Source of the DNA: Dehalococcoidia bacterium
GTDB taxonomy: Bacteria; Chloroflexota; Dehalococcoidia; Lucifugimonadales; Lucifugimonadaceae
DNA length: 64,000 bases
Reading direction: 5' to 3'
Assembly: GCA_028285005.1 (NCBI GenBank)
Contig: JANQQP010000012.1
Span: forward strand, 51,767-115,766
Shown here: piece after piece, positions 34,895-42,658 of the stretch
Layout of the letters: each line of letters begins with the position of its first letter
How positions within the stretch are numbered: position 1 is the first letter of the stretch
Made by a program: the position numbers and the translations under genes
The notes under the pieces: model-generated
Told to the model about the DNA's origin: nothing
What the model saw: only the letters and a program-made list of their open reading frames with translations
The model's database searches: none

Positions 34895-35794
34895 ATGACC
34901 ACCGTTGGCGAAGGCGATTTCAGATACGAGGTGGACCGCGACTGGCTGCTCCGAAATGTGCCGCGCTACTGGGACCTTGGCCAGTGCGCAGACGTCGCCG
35001 TCGACTCTGAAGACATCGTCTGGGTCTTCAGCCGAAGTGACCACCCGGTGACCTGCTGGACCACGGATGGAGAGTTCGTGGGCTCATGGGCCGACCGAGG
35101 TCCGCTCGAAGGCGAGTTCAGAGTCCCGCACGGAATTTACATCGACTCCAACGACCAAATCTGGCTCGCCGATCACCAGACTCACACCATCACGAAGCAC
35201 ACCAAAGACGGCGAGGTGCTGCTGACGCTGGGCACCTTCGGCTACGCGAACATCACGGTCACCACGAATGGCTTGCAGGGTCCGCCATTCAACATGCCAA
35301 CCGCGATCGCCGAGGCTCCCGACGGCAAATTCTTCGCGTCAGACGGCTACGGAAATCGCCGAGTCCACCGTTTCTCTGCGGCGGGTGAGCTGGAACACAC
35401 CTGGGGCGAGGCAGGCCGCGGTCCGGGTCAGTTTGCGATCCTGCATAAGGTCGCGGTCGATCCGGACGGCCTTGTTTACATCTGCGACCGAGAGAACAAC
35501 CGCATCCAGATATTCGATGCTGATGGCAACTACCAGAGCGAGTGGAACGACGTCGTTGGTCCTGGTGACATCTACTTCGCTCCTGACGGCTATGTCTACG
35601 TGGTGGAGCAGGGCGGAGGCAACGGCGTCTCCATCTGGACCCGCGGCGGCGAGCTGATCACCCGTTGGCGTGGCAACGCTGACGCCTGCGCTTCAGCCCA
35701 CGGCATCTGGCTCGATTCACAGCGAAACCTCTATGTCGCAGAGATAGGAGAAGCCGGTAAAGGCCAACGAGTGACCAAGTTCAACCGGATATAG
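34895..35794 (+). CDS. NHL-repeat six-bladed beta-propeller protein
   Basis: 299-residue beta-propeller with NHL-type repeats, related to peptidyl-alpha-hydroxyglycine lyase and SMP-30-like proteins. Recurrent blades are seen in FRVPHGIYIDSNDQIWLAD, GPPFNMPTAIAEAPDGKFFAS, FAILHKVAVDPDGLVYI and ASAHGIWLDSQRNLYVAE. There is no signal peptide, so it is probably cytoplasmic. AGGGGG before the ATG supports the start. It precedes two enolase-superfamily genes by 6 bases, so a lactonase or lyase step in sugar-acid breakdown is plausible. The activity is not established. Confidence 0.75.
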   Translation: MTTVGEGDFRYEVDRDWLLRNVPRYWDLGQCADVAVDSEDIVWVFSRSDHPVTCWTTDGEFVGSWADRGPLEGEFRVPHGIYIDSNDQIWLADHQTHTITKHTKDGEVLLTLGTFGYANITVTTNGLQGPPFNMPTAIAEAPDGKFFASDGYGNRRVHRFSAAGELEHTWGEAGRGPGQFAILHKVAVDPDGLVYICDRENNRIQIFDADGNYQSEWNDVVGPGDIYFAPDGYVYVVEQGGGNGVSIWTRGGELITRWRGNADACASAHGIWLDSQRNLYVAEIGEAGKGQRVTKFNRI

Positions 35795-35800
35795 GAACAC

Positions 35801-36940
35801 ATGAAGATCACCGGAATCGAGACCTTCCACGCCTGGGACGGCTCGCGTAACAACATCTTCCTCGAAGTCGCCACTGACGAAGGCATCACCGGCGTCGGCG
35901 AGGCCTATTCGATTGGCCCCGACCGCAGCGTCATCGCCATGATCGACGAGATGAAGCCGTGGTTCCTCGACCAGGATCCATCCCGCATCGAATGGCTGCT
36001 GCGCCGGGCGAAAAACACGATGCGCTTTCCTTTAGGACAGGTTGCCTGGTCAGCGCTCTCGGCGTTCGACCTCGCACTCTGGGACATCGCAGGTAAGCAG
36101 GCCGAGCTGCCCGTCTACAAACTTCTCGGCGGCGCAACCCGAGACAAAGTTCGCGTTTACCACGGCATCTACGGCGATTCGCCGCAACAGGTCGGCGAGC
36201 ACGCGAAGCAGCTGATGGAGGAAGGTTACACAGCTTTCAAGACCAGTCCGCTTCCTTCGAACTGGCGCAAAATACCCTGGCAGCAGGCGCTGCGAGAGGC
36301 TGACCAGCGCATGGCTGGCATCCGCGAGATCATTGGCGACAGCCCGGACCTCGCTGTGGACGTCCACACCGCCATCCGGGAAACATCGAAGTCGATCGAG
36401 TTGGCGAAGGTCATCACGCCGTATCGCCTCATGTTCATAGAAGAGCCAGCTCGTGCGGAGTTCATCGATTCATCAGCGGAGTTGCGAAAGAACTTCCGCG
36501 TCGCACTGGCTACAGGCGAAAACCTCTACGGAGTCCACCGCTTCACCGAGCTCCTCAACGCAGACGCGGTCGACATCATCCAACCGGATCTGATGTGCTG
36601 TGGCGGACTGCTGGAAGCCAAGAAGATCGCCGCCGTTGCTGAAGCGCACTACGTGACGGTCGCACCGCACAACCCGCTCGGACTACTGTCGACAGCCGCC
36701 GGAGTCCATCTCTCAGCGTCGATCAACAACTTCACCATCCTCGAATGGCACGGTGATCACCGGAAGAAGAAATCCGAGTTCATCAATGAGCACTGGGAGC
36801 CGGTTAAGGGCTACTTCGAGTTGCCGACAGCGCCCGGTCTTGGCATGAGCCTCAATCACGAAGTGATCGCCGCCAATCCTCCGCAGCACTGGGACCGCGG
36901 CTTCGCAACTTATGAGGATGGTTCACCCGGATTCCTGTAG
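35801..36940 (+). CDS. Enolase-superfamily (mandelate racemase/galactonate dehydratase-like) enzyme 1
   Basis: 379-residue member of the mandelate racemase/muconate lactonising subgroup. Capping-domain start MKITGIETF; metal ligands are in VDVHTA (Asp, with His two residues on), IEEPA (Glu) and ATGENLYG (Glu); the C-terminal catalytic His is in VAPHNPLG. The Asp-x-His arrangement and the PHNP His match galactonate/mannonate dehydratase types, so an acid-sugar dehydratase is likely. An AGGA site lies just before the ATG. It is adjacent to a paralogue. The exact sugar acid cannot be read from sequence. Confidence 0.85.
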   Translation: MKITGIETFHAWDGSRNNIFLEVATDEGITGVGEAYSIGPDRSVIAMIDEMKPWFLDQDPSRIEWLLRRAKNTMRFPLGQVAWSALSAFDLALWDIAGKQAELPVYKLLGGATRDKVRVYHGIYGDSPQQVGEHAKQLMEEGYTAFKTSPLPSNWRKIPWQQALREADQRMAGIREIIGDSPDLAVDVHTAIRETSKSIELAKVITPYRLMFIEEPARAEFIDSSAELRKNFRVALATGENLYGVHRFTELLNADAVDIIQPDLMCCGGLLEAKKIAAVAEAHYVTVAPHNPLGLLSTAAGVHLSASINNFTILEWHGDHRKKKSEFINEHWEPVKGYFELPTAPGLGMSLNHEVIAANPPQHWDRGFATYEDGSPGFL

Positions 36941-37010
36941 AGCATCGTCACCTCTCGCCTGCAGTCAACCTGCCGAACTCCGATCAGAAAACACTCCGAC
37001 AAGAAGAAAC

Positions 37011-38153
37011 ATGAAGATCACGAATATCGAATGCCTGGTGGCCGCCGGAGACAAGGGATCGAACCTCGTCTACGTCCGCACCAACACAGATGCTGGAATC
37101 CACGGCGTCGGCGAGATCTACCACGTCGGCCCTGACATGGCATCACCACGCTGGGTCGAATACTTCGAAGAGCAGCTGATCGGCCGAGACCCGACTGAGA
37201 TCGAGCGCAACTGGGCGCTCTGCTACCAGGGCGCTCGCTTCCCCATCGGCTCGTCAGGCATGGCGGCGCTCTCCGCAATCGATCAGTCGCTGTGGGACAT
37301 CACTGGAAAGGCGCTGGATAAGCCGGTTTACGACCTGATGGGCGGCCGGGTGCGAGACAGGATCAGGGCCTATCACGGCATTCATGGCGCGACGGCACAG
37401 GAACTTGCGGACGACGCCAAAAAGTATGTCGACCAGGGCTTCACAGGCCTCAAGACCAACCCTCTACCGCCGGACTGGCGCGAGATGCTGTGGAACGACG
37501 CGGTGAAGACCGGTGTGGAGCGCTTCAGAGCGGTGCGGCAGGCCGTTGGCGACGACATCGACGTTGGCTTCGACGCCCATGCCGCGGTCTTCGAACCTGC
37601 GCGGGTGCTGGAACTGACAGACGCCCTTATGGAGTTCCGGCCGTGGTTCATGGAAGAGCCGCTCCGCATGGAAAACCGTCACGAGATGGGCAAGCTCAGG
37701 GAGAAGATGTCCTGCGCAATCGCCACCGGCGAGTGCCTCTACACGCGCTACGAGTTGTGGGAGCTAGTGCGAGAAGGTGGTGTCGACATCCTGCAGCCGG
37801 ATGTCTGCATAGCTGGTGGGCTTTCTGAAATGCGCAAGATCGCCTTCATGGCGGAAGGTCACGATCTTGTTGTGGCTCCGCACAACCCTATGGGTCCACT
37901 TGCGACCCGTGCCAACCTGCACTTCGATACTGCAACCAGTAACTTCCTTGTGCAGGAGTATCGAGACCCATCGCCATCCGAGGCCGTTAGCGTCACGCCC
38001 GTCGCAAAACCGGTCGACGGTTACTTCGAGATCCCCGAAGGACCCGGCCTCGGAATCGACATTGTTGACAGTGAGATGGCGGCCCGGCCGTACCAGAGCC
38101 CGTGGCACCGTGGCGACCGTGTAAATGTCGACGGCTCAATCGCCTTCATCTAA
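37011..38153 (+). CDS. Enolase-superfamily dehydratase-like enzyme 2
   Basis: 380-residue paralogue of the preceding gene, started at the ATG at 37011 (MKITNIECL), which matches the start of its neighbour; longer frames from 36912 would overlap that gene's end. Metal ligands are in FDAHAAV (Asp-x-His), MEEPL and ATGECLY, and the catalytic His is in VAPHNPMG. The two proteins are similar throughout but clearly diverged, so they may act on different stereoisomers. About 70 bases separate the genes and co-transcription is likely. Confidence 0.85.
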   Translation: MKITNIECLVAAGDKGSNLVYVRTNTDAGIHGVGEIYHVGPDMASPRWVEYFEEQLIGRDPTEIERNWALCYQGARFPIGSSGMAALSAIDQSLWDITGKALDKPVYDLMGGRVRDRIRAYHGIHGATAQELADDAKKYVDQGFTGLKTNPLPPDWREMLWNDAVKTGVERFRAVRQAVGDDIDVGFDAHAAVFEPARVLELTDALMEFRPWFMEEPLRMENRHEMGKLREKMSCAIATGECLYTRYELWELVREGGVDILQPDVCIAGGLSEMRKIAFMAEGHDLVVAPHNPMGPLATRANLHFDTATSNFLVQEYRDPSPSEAVSVTPVAKPVDGYFEIPEGPGLGIDIVDSEMAARPYQSPWHRGDRVNVDGSIAFI

Positions 38154-38334
38154 ATCCGTCTCTCAAATGGATGCGTAGAAGTCGGCAATCGCATATCTGA
38201 GGCCCGGTATGCAACTGGCACGGTGTTCGTCGAAGCAACGCGCAATTGCGTCGGAATTCGGATGCATGGAACCCTAGCTCACCGTTTGGCCCTCTTTGCT
38301 TCAGACGAACAACGGGACACAGTGCTGAGCGAGG

Positions 38335-38363
38335 TTGACCACTACATATCACGAATATATAGT
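38335..38363 (+). promoter_or_regulatory. Promoter for the ABC importer operon
   Basis: TTGACC (38335-38340) and TATAGT (38358-38363) are separated by exactly 17 bases, a near-consensus sigma-70-type promoter. It lies 38 bases before the binding-protein ATG at 38401, giving a short leader that contains a GAGGG ribosome-binding site. The -35 hexamer is the same as in the crt promoter. Confidence 0.6.
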
Positions 38364-38400
38364 GCTGCAACTTCACGCTTACCAAGAAGCGAGGGAAAAT

Positions 38401-40245
38401 ATGCGTCGAATGGCGTTCATTGGATTACTGGGTATTTTTGGGGCAATTGCCATCGCCTGTGGTAGCGGCGATGGTGACCCTGACCCAACAGCAACGTCGG
38501 CGTCGGGCACGTCACCAACGGCAACGGCGACGTCAAGCTCGGGCGGGACATCACCCACCGCGCAGCCGACCGCTACCACAGCACCGTCAGGCGGCGGGAC
38601 TGCACCGCAGCCAGACAACCCGGTTGGAACTGTCTCAGCCGCCGTGTTCAACATTGGACCCGGAGTTGGACTGGGGAGCTCTCAGGCCCCGGTTGAGGCG
38701 ATGCAGTACTGGGGTGTTGGTGAGGGCCTGTTCGCGGTTGATGCGGACGGAAACACCGTCAACAAGCTTGCGACGGGTTGGGAACTGGAGAGCGACCTGT
38801 CAGCGGTGACCATAACGCTGCGGGAAGATGTCAGGTTCCACGGCGATTTCGGTAACTTCTCCGCAGATGACGTCGTCTTCACACTGAACGACGCCAACGC
38901 GAACACCAACCCGACCAGCATTCACGGTCAGGCCGGTGACTTCGCTGCTCTGTTCGGTGAGGTCACAAAGATCGACGCCAACACTGTGCGGATTCCGTTT
39001 GAGACCTTCGACCTCAGGTGGGACGGTAACTTCCTGAACGAGCAGGCGCAGGGAACTGCGTTCTTCTCCAAGCAGGCGTTCGACACCATGGGCGAGTCGT
39101 GGATGAACGACAACATCATCTCGACTGGTCCGTTCGAGGTCGACGAGTGGGTACAGGATGACAGGGCCGTCTTGAGGAAGGTGGACTACGACCACTGGTT
39201 CAAGAACGCCAACATCGAGACCCTTCGATTCGTCGAGGTTCCTGAGCCTTCCACGAGAGTGGCTCAGGTCCGCTCAGGACTGGTTGACATCGCTGACCAG
39301 GTGCCGCTCAAGGACATTAAGCCGCTGGCTGACGACGGCTTCATTGCCGAGGCGATTACCAGGGCTGGACGAGTCCACCAGGTCATCTTCTCCGGTAACT
39401 ACTGGGAAGAGAACCACGCTGCAACTGGCGAGCCTCTGAACCGCACAGGCTCCGGTTACTGTGTGCACGACCTGCCATGGGTCGGCTGCAACATTGAAGG
39501 CAAGCAGCCTGGTGACATGGAAGAGGCACGAGACGTGCGTTGGGCTCTGTCGATGGCAATCGACCGCGACCTGATCATTGAGACCATCCTCGATGGCTTC
39601 GGCGCTCAGGCTTCGCTCGAGTACGTCGACACGACCGCTTCCTACTTCCAGGACCGCTGGCTGATCCCTTACGACCCGGATGCAGCCAAGGAGCGCATGG
39701 CTAACACCGCCTGGCCCGAAGGTAAGTTCCCGATCGGTATCTGGACCGGTGGTGAGCTTGGCGGATCGAGTGGTACAAACGCTGAGATCAACGACGCGGT
39801 TGCGGGTATGTGGCAGGCCCTCTGGCCTGACATGGACATCCAGGTGTTCAAGTCTGCGTACTCGATCATCCGCCCGAGCCTTGTCGGTCGCACAAACACC
39901 ATCCCATACGGTGGTGACTGTGACGAAGGCGCAACGACGATTCCGTTCGACTGGCCGCATGGCCTCACCGAGACCAGCCTCACACGAGGCGGATTCGGTT
40001 GCGGAATTGAGATCCCTGAGATCGCTGAGAAGTTCACGCAGGTGTCCAACACGACCGACCTCCAGGGCCGGATCGCTCTGAACACCGAGCTTGTTGACTT
40101 CCTCTACGACCAGATGATCTTCGCCGGCACCGTGCAGGTACCGACGTTCGTCGTCTACAACCCGAACTCCATCTCTGAGTGGGCTGGAACACCGTCCAGC
40201 TTCACGACGATGAATGAGTTCGAGTCGATAGTCCTGGCTCGCTAG
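38401..40245 (+). CDS. ABC importer substrate-binding lipoprotein, family 5 (oligopeptide/dipeptide type)
   Basis: 614-residue extracytoplasmic solute-binding protein of family 5 (OppA/DppA type). The ATG at 38401 has GAGGG at good spacing; a longer frame from 38335 would run through the promoter. The signal peptide ends at lipobox AIAC, followed by a Thr/Ser/Pro/Gly-rich spacer of about 60 residues typical of Chloroflexota lipoproteins. The body shows LREDVRFHGDFGNFSADDVVFTL-type family features, TGPFEVDEW, and ALSMAIDRDLI. Two permease genes follow. Family members also bind sugars and other organics, so the ligand is open. No ATPase gene is in the window. Confidence 0.87.
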   Translation: MRRMAFIGLLGIFGAIAIACGSGDGDPDPTATSASGTSPTATATSSSGGTSPTAQPTATTAPSGGGTAPQPDNPVGTVSAAVFNIGPGVGLGSSQAPVEAMQYWGVGEGLFAVDADGNTVNKLATGWELESDLSAVTITLREDVRFHGDFGNFSADDVVFTLNDANANTNPTSIHGQAGDFAALFGEVTKIDANTVRIPFETFDLRWDGNFLNEQAQGTAFFSKQAFDTMGESWMNDNIISTGPFEVDEWVQDDRAVLRKVDYDHWFKNANIETLRFVEVPEPSTRVAQVRSGLVDIADQVPLKDIKPLADDGFIAEAITRAGRVHQVIFSGNYWEENHAATGEPLNRTGSGYCVHDLPWVGCNIEGKQPGDMEEARDVRWALSMAIDRDLIIETILDGFGAQASLEYVDTTASYFQDRWLIPYDPDAAKERMANTAWPEGKFPIGIWTGGELGGSSGTNAEINDAVAGMWQALWPDMDIQVFKSAYSIIRPSLVGRTNTIPYGGDCDEGATTIPFDWPHGLTETSLTRGGFGCGIEIPEIAEKFTQVSNTTDLQGRIALNTELVDFLYDQMIFAGTVQVPTFVVYNPNSISEWAGTPSSFTTMNEFESIVLAR

Positions 40246-40260
40246 TAGACAGGTTCTATG

Positions 40261-40299
40261 GCTGCGGTCACTGGGAGCTTCGGCTCCGGTGGCCGCAGC
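40261..40299 (+). promoter_or_regulatory. Intercistronic hairpin with UUCG tetraloop
   Basis: Twelve base pairs (40261-40272 with 40288-40299, two of them G-U), one bulged G, then five G-C-rich pairs closed by UUCG at 40279-40282. It begins 15 bases after the binding-protein stop and is not followed by a T tract, so it is better seen as an mRNA-stabilising or partial-termination element than as a full terminator. Confidence 0.65.
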
Positions 40300-40337
40300 T
40301 CATTTGACTTCGCTGATCCCCGGCAGGAGTTGTTCGC

Positions 40338-41288
40338 TTGGCTGGATACATGGCACAACGGATAGTGTTCGGCGTGATGTCGCTCGTCGCCGCAACTCTT
40401 ATCGTGTTCGTGCTATCGCGGCTGCAGGGCGACCCTCTGCTTCTATATGCCAAGCCCGGTGGCTACGGCGTCTCCGAAGAGCAGATCGAGGCCCTGACCA
40501 AGAAGCTGGCCCTCGACCGGCCGCTGATCGTCCAGTACTTCATCTGGCTCGGCGGCGTTATCCAGGGTGATTTTGGACAGACCATCCTGGCTGAGCGTGA
40601 CGTACGTACCGTGGTTTTCGAAAAGCTTGGCGCAACAATTCAACTTGCGCTCACTGGCTGGATCTTCGCAACACTCGTCGGCGTGCCACTCGGAGTCCTC
40701 TCTGCTGTGAAGCGCGGCTCGGTCTGGGACTATGCCGGACGGACATTCGCCCTCTTCGGGCAAGCGACGCCAGTCTTCTTCATCGGAATCCTGGGCATCC
40801 TGTTCTTTGCCGTGATCCTCGACTGGTTACCCGCGGGCTCGAGACCTGTGCATGAACCGTTCTGGCCGGCGCAGTTCAAGGCGCTTATCCTGCCGACTGT
40901 CGCGCTTGGCTGGTTGCCCGCGGCAACTTATTTACGCTTAACGCGCTCATCGATGCTGGAGGTGCTCGACTCCGAGTACATCAAGCTCGCGCGAGCTAAG
41001 GGTGTCACGTCCAACTGGGTGATCTGGAAGCACGCCTTCAGAAACGCGCTAATTGCGCCGATCACAGTCTCGGCCCTCATCATGATCGGCTTCCTTGAGG
41101 GTTCGGTCATCGTCGAGGCTGTATTTGCGTGGCCGGGCATTGGACGCCTGGCGGTTGACTCGATTCAGAACAATGACTTCCCGTTGCTCACCGGCGTGAT
41201 CTTCCTGTTCGCGATCCTGTACGTCGTCGGCAGCCTGGTCGCCGACCTCACCTATTCACTTGTCGACCCGAGGATTCGTTACCGCTAG
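40338..41288 (+). CDS. ABC importer permease, DppB/OppB type
   Basis: 316-residue inner-membrane permease of the dipeptide/oligopeptide importer family. It has six predicted membrane helices, beginning with a helix at about residues 8-27, and the EAA loop around YIKLARAKGVTSNW that contacts the ATPase. The TTG at 40338 is preferred over the ATG at 40350 because CAGGAG lies about 10 bases upstream of it. It pairs with the permease 2 bases downstream and the binding protein upstream. Confidence 0.88.
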   Translation: MAGYMAQRIVFGVMSLVAATLIVFVLSRLQGDPLLLYAKPGGYGVSEEQIEALTKKLALDRPLIVQYFIWLGGVIQGDFGQTILAERDVRTVVFEKLGATIQLALTGWIFATLVGVPLGVLSAVKRGSVWDYAGRTFALFGQATPVFFIGILGILFFAVILDWLPAGSRPVHEPFWPAQFKALILPTVALGWLPAATYLRLTRSSMLEVLDSEYIKLARAKGVTSNWVIWKHAFRNALIAPITVSALIMIGFLEGSVIVEAVFAWPGIGRLAVDSIQNNDFPLLTGVIFLFAILYVVGSLVADLTYSLVDPRIRYR

Positions 41289-41290
41289 TT

Positions 41291-42250
41291 ATGGCTTCAC
41301 AGGAAGAACTTTTGGCCCGAAGCGTTGCGATCGAAGATGCCGCAACGGCGGAACGTAACGTCCAATATCAGCGGCCGACACTCAGACAGCAGACCTGGTA
41401 CGTCCTGCGGCGCTGGCCGGTGCTGCCGCTGTTCGTGCTCGCTGTGTTCATCTTGATGTCAATCTTCGCCAATTTGATCGCCCCGCAAGAGCCGTGGCGC
41501 CAGAACCTGCGCGGTCGGGCGGCGCCGCCGTTCTGGGACACCCAGTTCTACGACGACAATCCACGTCTTGAGCAGAGGTACATCCTCGGTGGGGACCATG
41601 TTGGCAGGGACATTCTCAGCCGACTGATCCACGGGACGCGCATCTCGCTCATCATCGCGACGCTTTCGCTCGCGGGTGGTGTGATCGTCGGCACAACACT
41701 GGGCCTCATGGCCGGATACTTCGGTGGCTGGCTCGATGAGTTGATATCGCGCGCCGTTGACGTGTGGAACGCTTTACCGTTCCTCTTAATAGCTATTCTC
41801 GCGGCCATCACGTTTGGCCAGAGCGTAACCAATGTCGTCGTGCTTCTCGCGTTGGCAGCGTGGGGTGGCGTAGTGCGTAATGTTCGCGCGGAAGTTTTGA
41901 GCTTAAGAACGCGCGAGTACGTCGACTCATCGCGCGTGTCAGGCGCATCCACGGCGAGGATCCTTCTTCGGCACATGCTTCCGGGTGTGATCAATACCGT
42001 GGTGGTGCTCGCAACACTTCGTGTCGGTGGTTTGATTCTTGCGGAAGCGTCACTGAGCTTCCTTGGAGCGGGCGTGCCGTCGAGTTCGGTCACATGGGGC
42101 GTGATGGTGAGCGAGGGTCGGCAGTTCCTGAACACTGCGTGGTGGATCGCCGTCTTCCCTGGAGTCGCCATCCTTCTCGTGGTCATGTCGATCAACTTCG
42201 TTGGCGACTGGCTGCGAGACCGATTCGACCCGAGGCTACGCCAGCTCTAG
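41291..42250 (+). CDS. ABC importer permease, DppC/OppC type
   Basis: 319-residue permease with an N-terminal cytoplasmic tail of about 40 residues, a first helix near residues 45-65, and the DppC-type LGGDHVGRDILSRLIHGTR segment ahead of the transport domain. The EAA loop is YVDSSRVSGASTARIL. It starts 2 bases after the DppB-like stop. With its partner it would form the membrane channel. The ATP-binding subunits must be encoded elsewhere, since the next gene is a Trm112-like protein. Confidence 0.88.
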   Translation: MASQEELLARSVAIEDAATAERNVQYQRPTLRQQTWYVLRRWPVLPLFVLAVFILMSIFANLIAPQEPWRQNLRGRAAPPFWDTQFYDDNPRLEQRYILGGDHVGRDILSRLIHGTRISLIIATLSLAGGVIVGTTLGLMAGYFGGWLDELISRAVDVWNALPFLLIAILAAITFGQSVTNVVVLLALAAWGGVVRNVRAEVLSLRTREYVDSSRVSGASTARILLRHMLPGVINTVVVLATLRVGGLILAEASLSFLGAGVPSSSVTWGVMVSEGRQFLNTAWWIAVFPGVAILLVVMSINFVGDWLRDRFDPRLRQL

Positions 42251-42325
42251 TGAGCGCTTAGTTGCTCGTTGTTGGGATAGACCGCGTGCTGTCGCGTTCG
42301 GCGGTGTTCGTGCGAAAATCTCGGT

Positions 42326-42529
42326 ATGAAGCACGATCTGCTCACGTTGTTGGCGTGTCCGGTCTGTCAGCACGAACTCGAACTCATCGACTCAAAGATC
42401 GATGGTGAGGAGATACTCTCCGGCGATCTTCGGTGCGGTGCCTGCGGCCATCTGTACGCGATAGCTGACGGTGTGGCCGATCTGCGCCCGCCGCAAACCG
42501 GCCTAAAATCCGATCAATCCGGCCGTTAG
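42326..42529 (+). CDS. Trm112-like zinc-binding protein
   Basis: 67-residue protein of the Trm112/UPF0434 family. Two CxxC pairs, Cys11/Cys14 (CPVC) and Cys37/Cys40 (CGAC), form a zinc ribbon, and YAIADGVADLRPP at the end is typical. Trm112 activates methyltransferases in eukaryotes and archaea; the bacterial role is less clear. It may be unrelated to the importer upstream, which ends 75 bases before it. Confidence 0.8.
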   Translation: MKHDLLTLLACPVCQHELELIDSKIDGEEILSGDLRCGACGHLYAIADGVADLRPPQTGLKSDQSGR

Positions 42530-42658
42530 GCGACGGCCAGCGGTTTAGTGCTGCGAGCGTAGTAGATGTGAGGTTTCACACACTACGGTCGGGTGATTCA
42601 CGGATAGTCTGCGTCTCAGTTCAGTTTCTATTTCCGAAACTACGGACCGGGATGCAGG

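Noticed and set aside
38236..38249. A 14-base sequence shared exactly with 47685-47698
   Set aside because: With 64 kb of sequence several such 14-base matches are expected by chance, and the contexts differ.
38335..38400. Extending the binding-protein gene upstream to 38335
   Set aside because: The extension would translate the promoter and spoil the signal peptide; the ATG at 38401 has a good ribosome-binding site and lipobox spacing.
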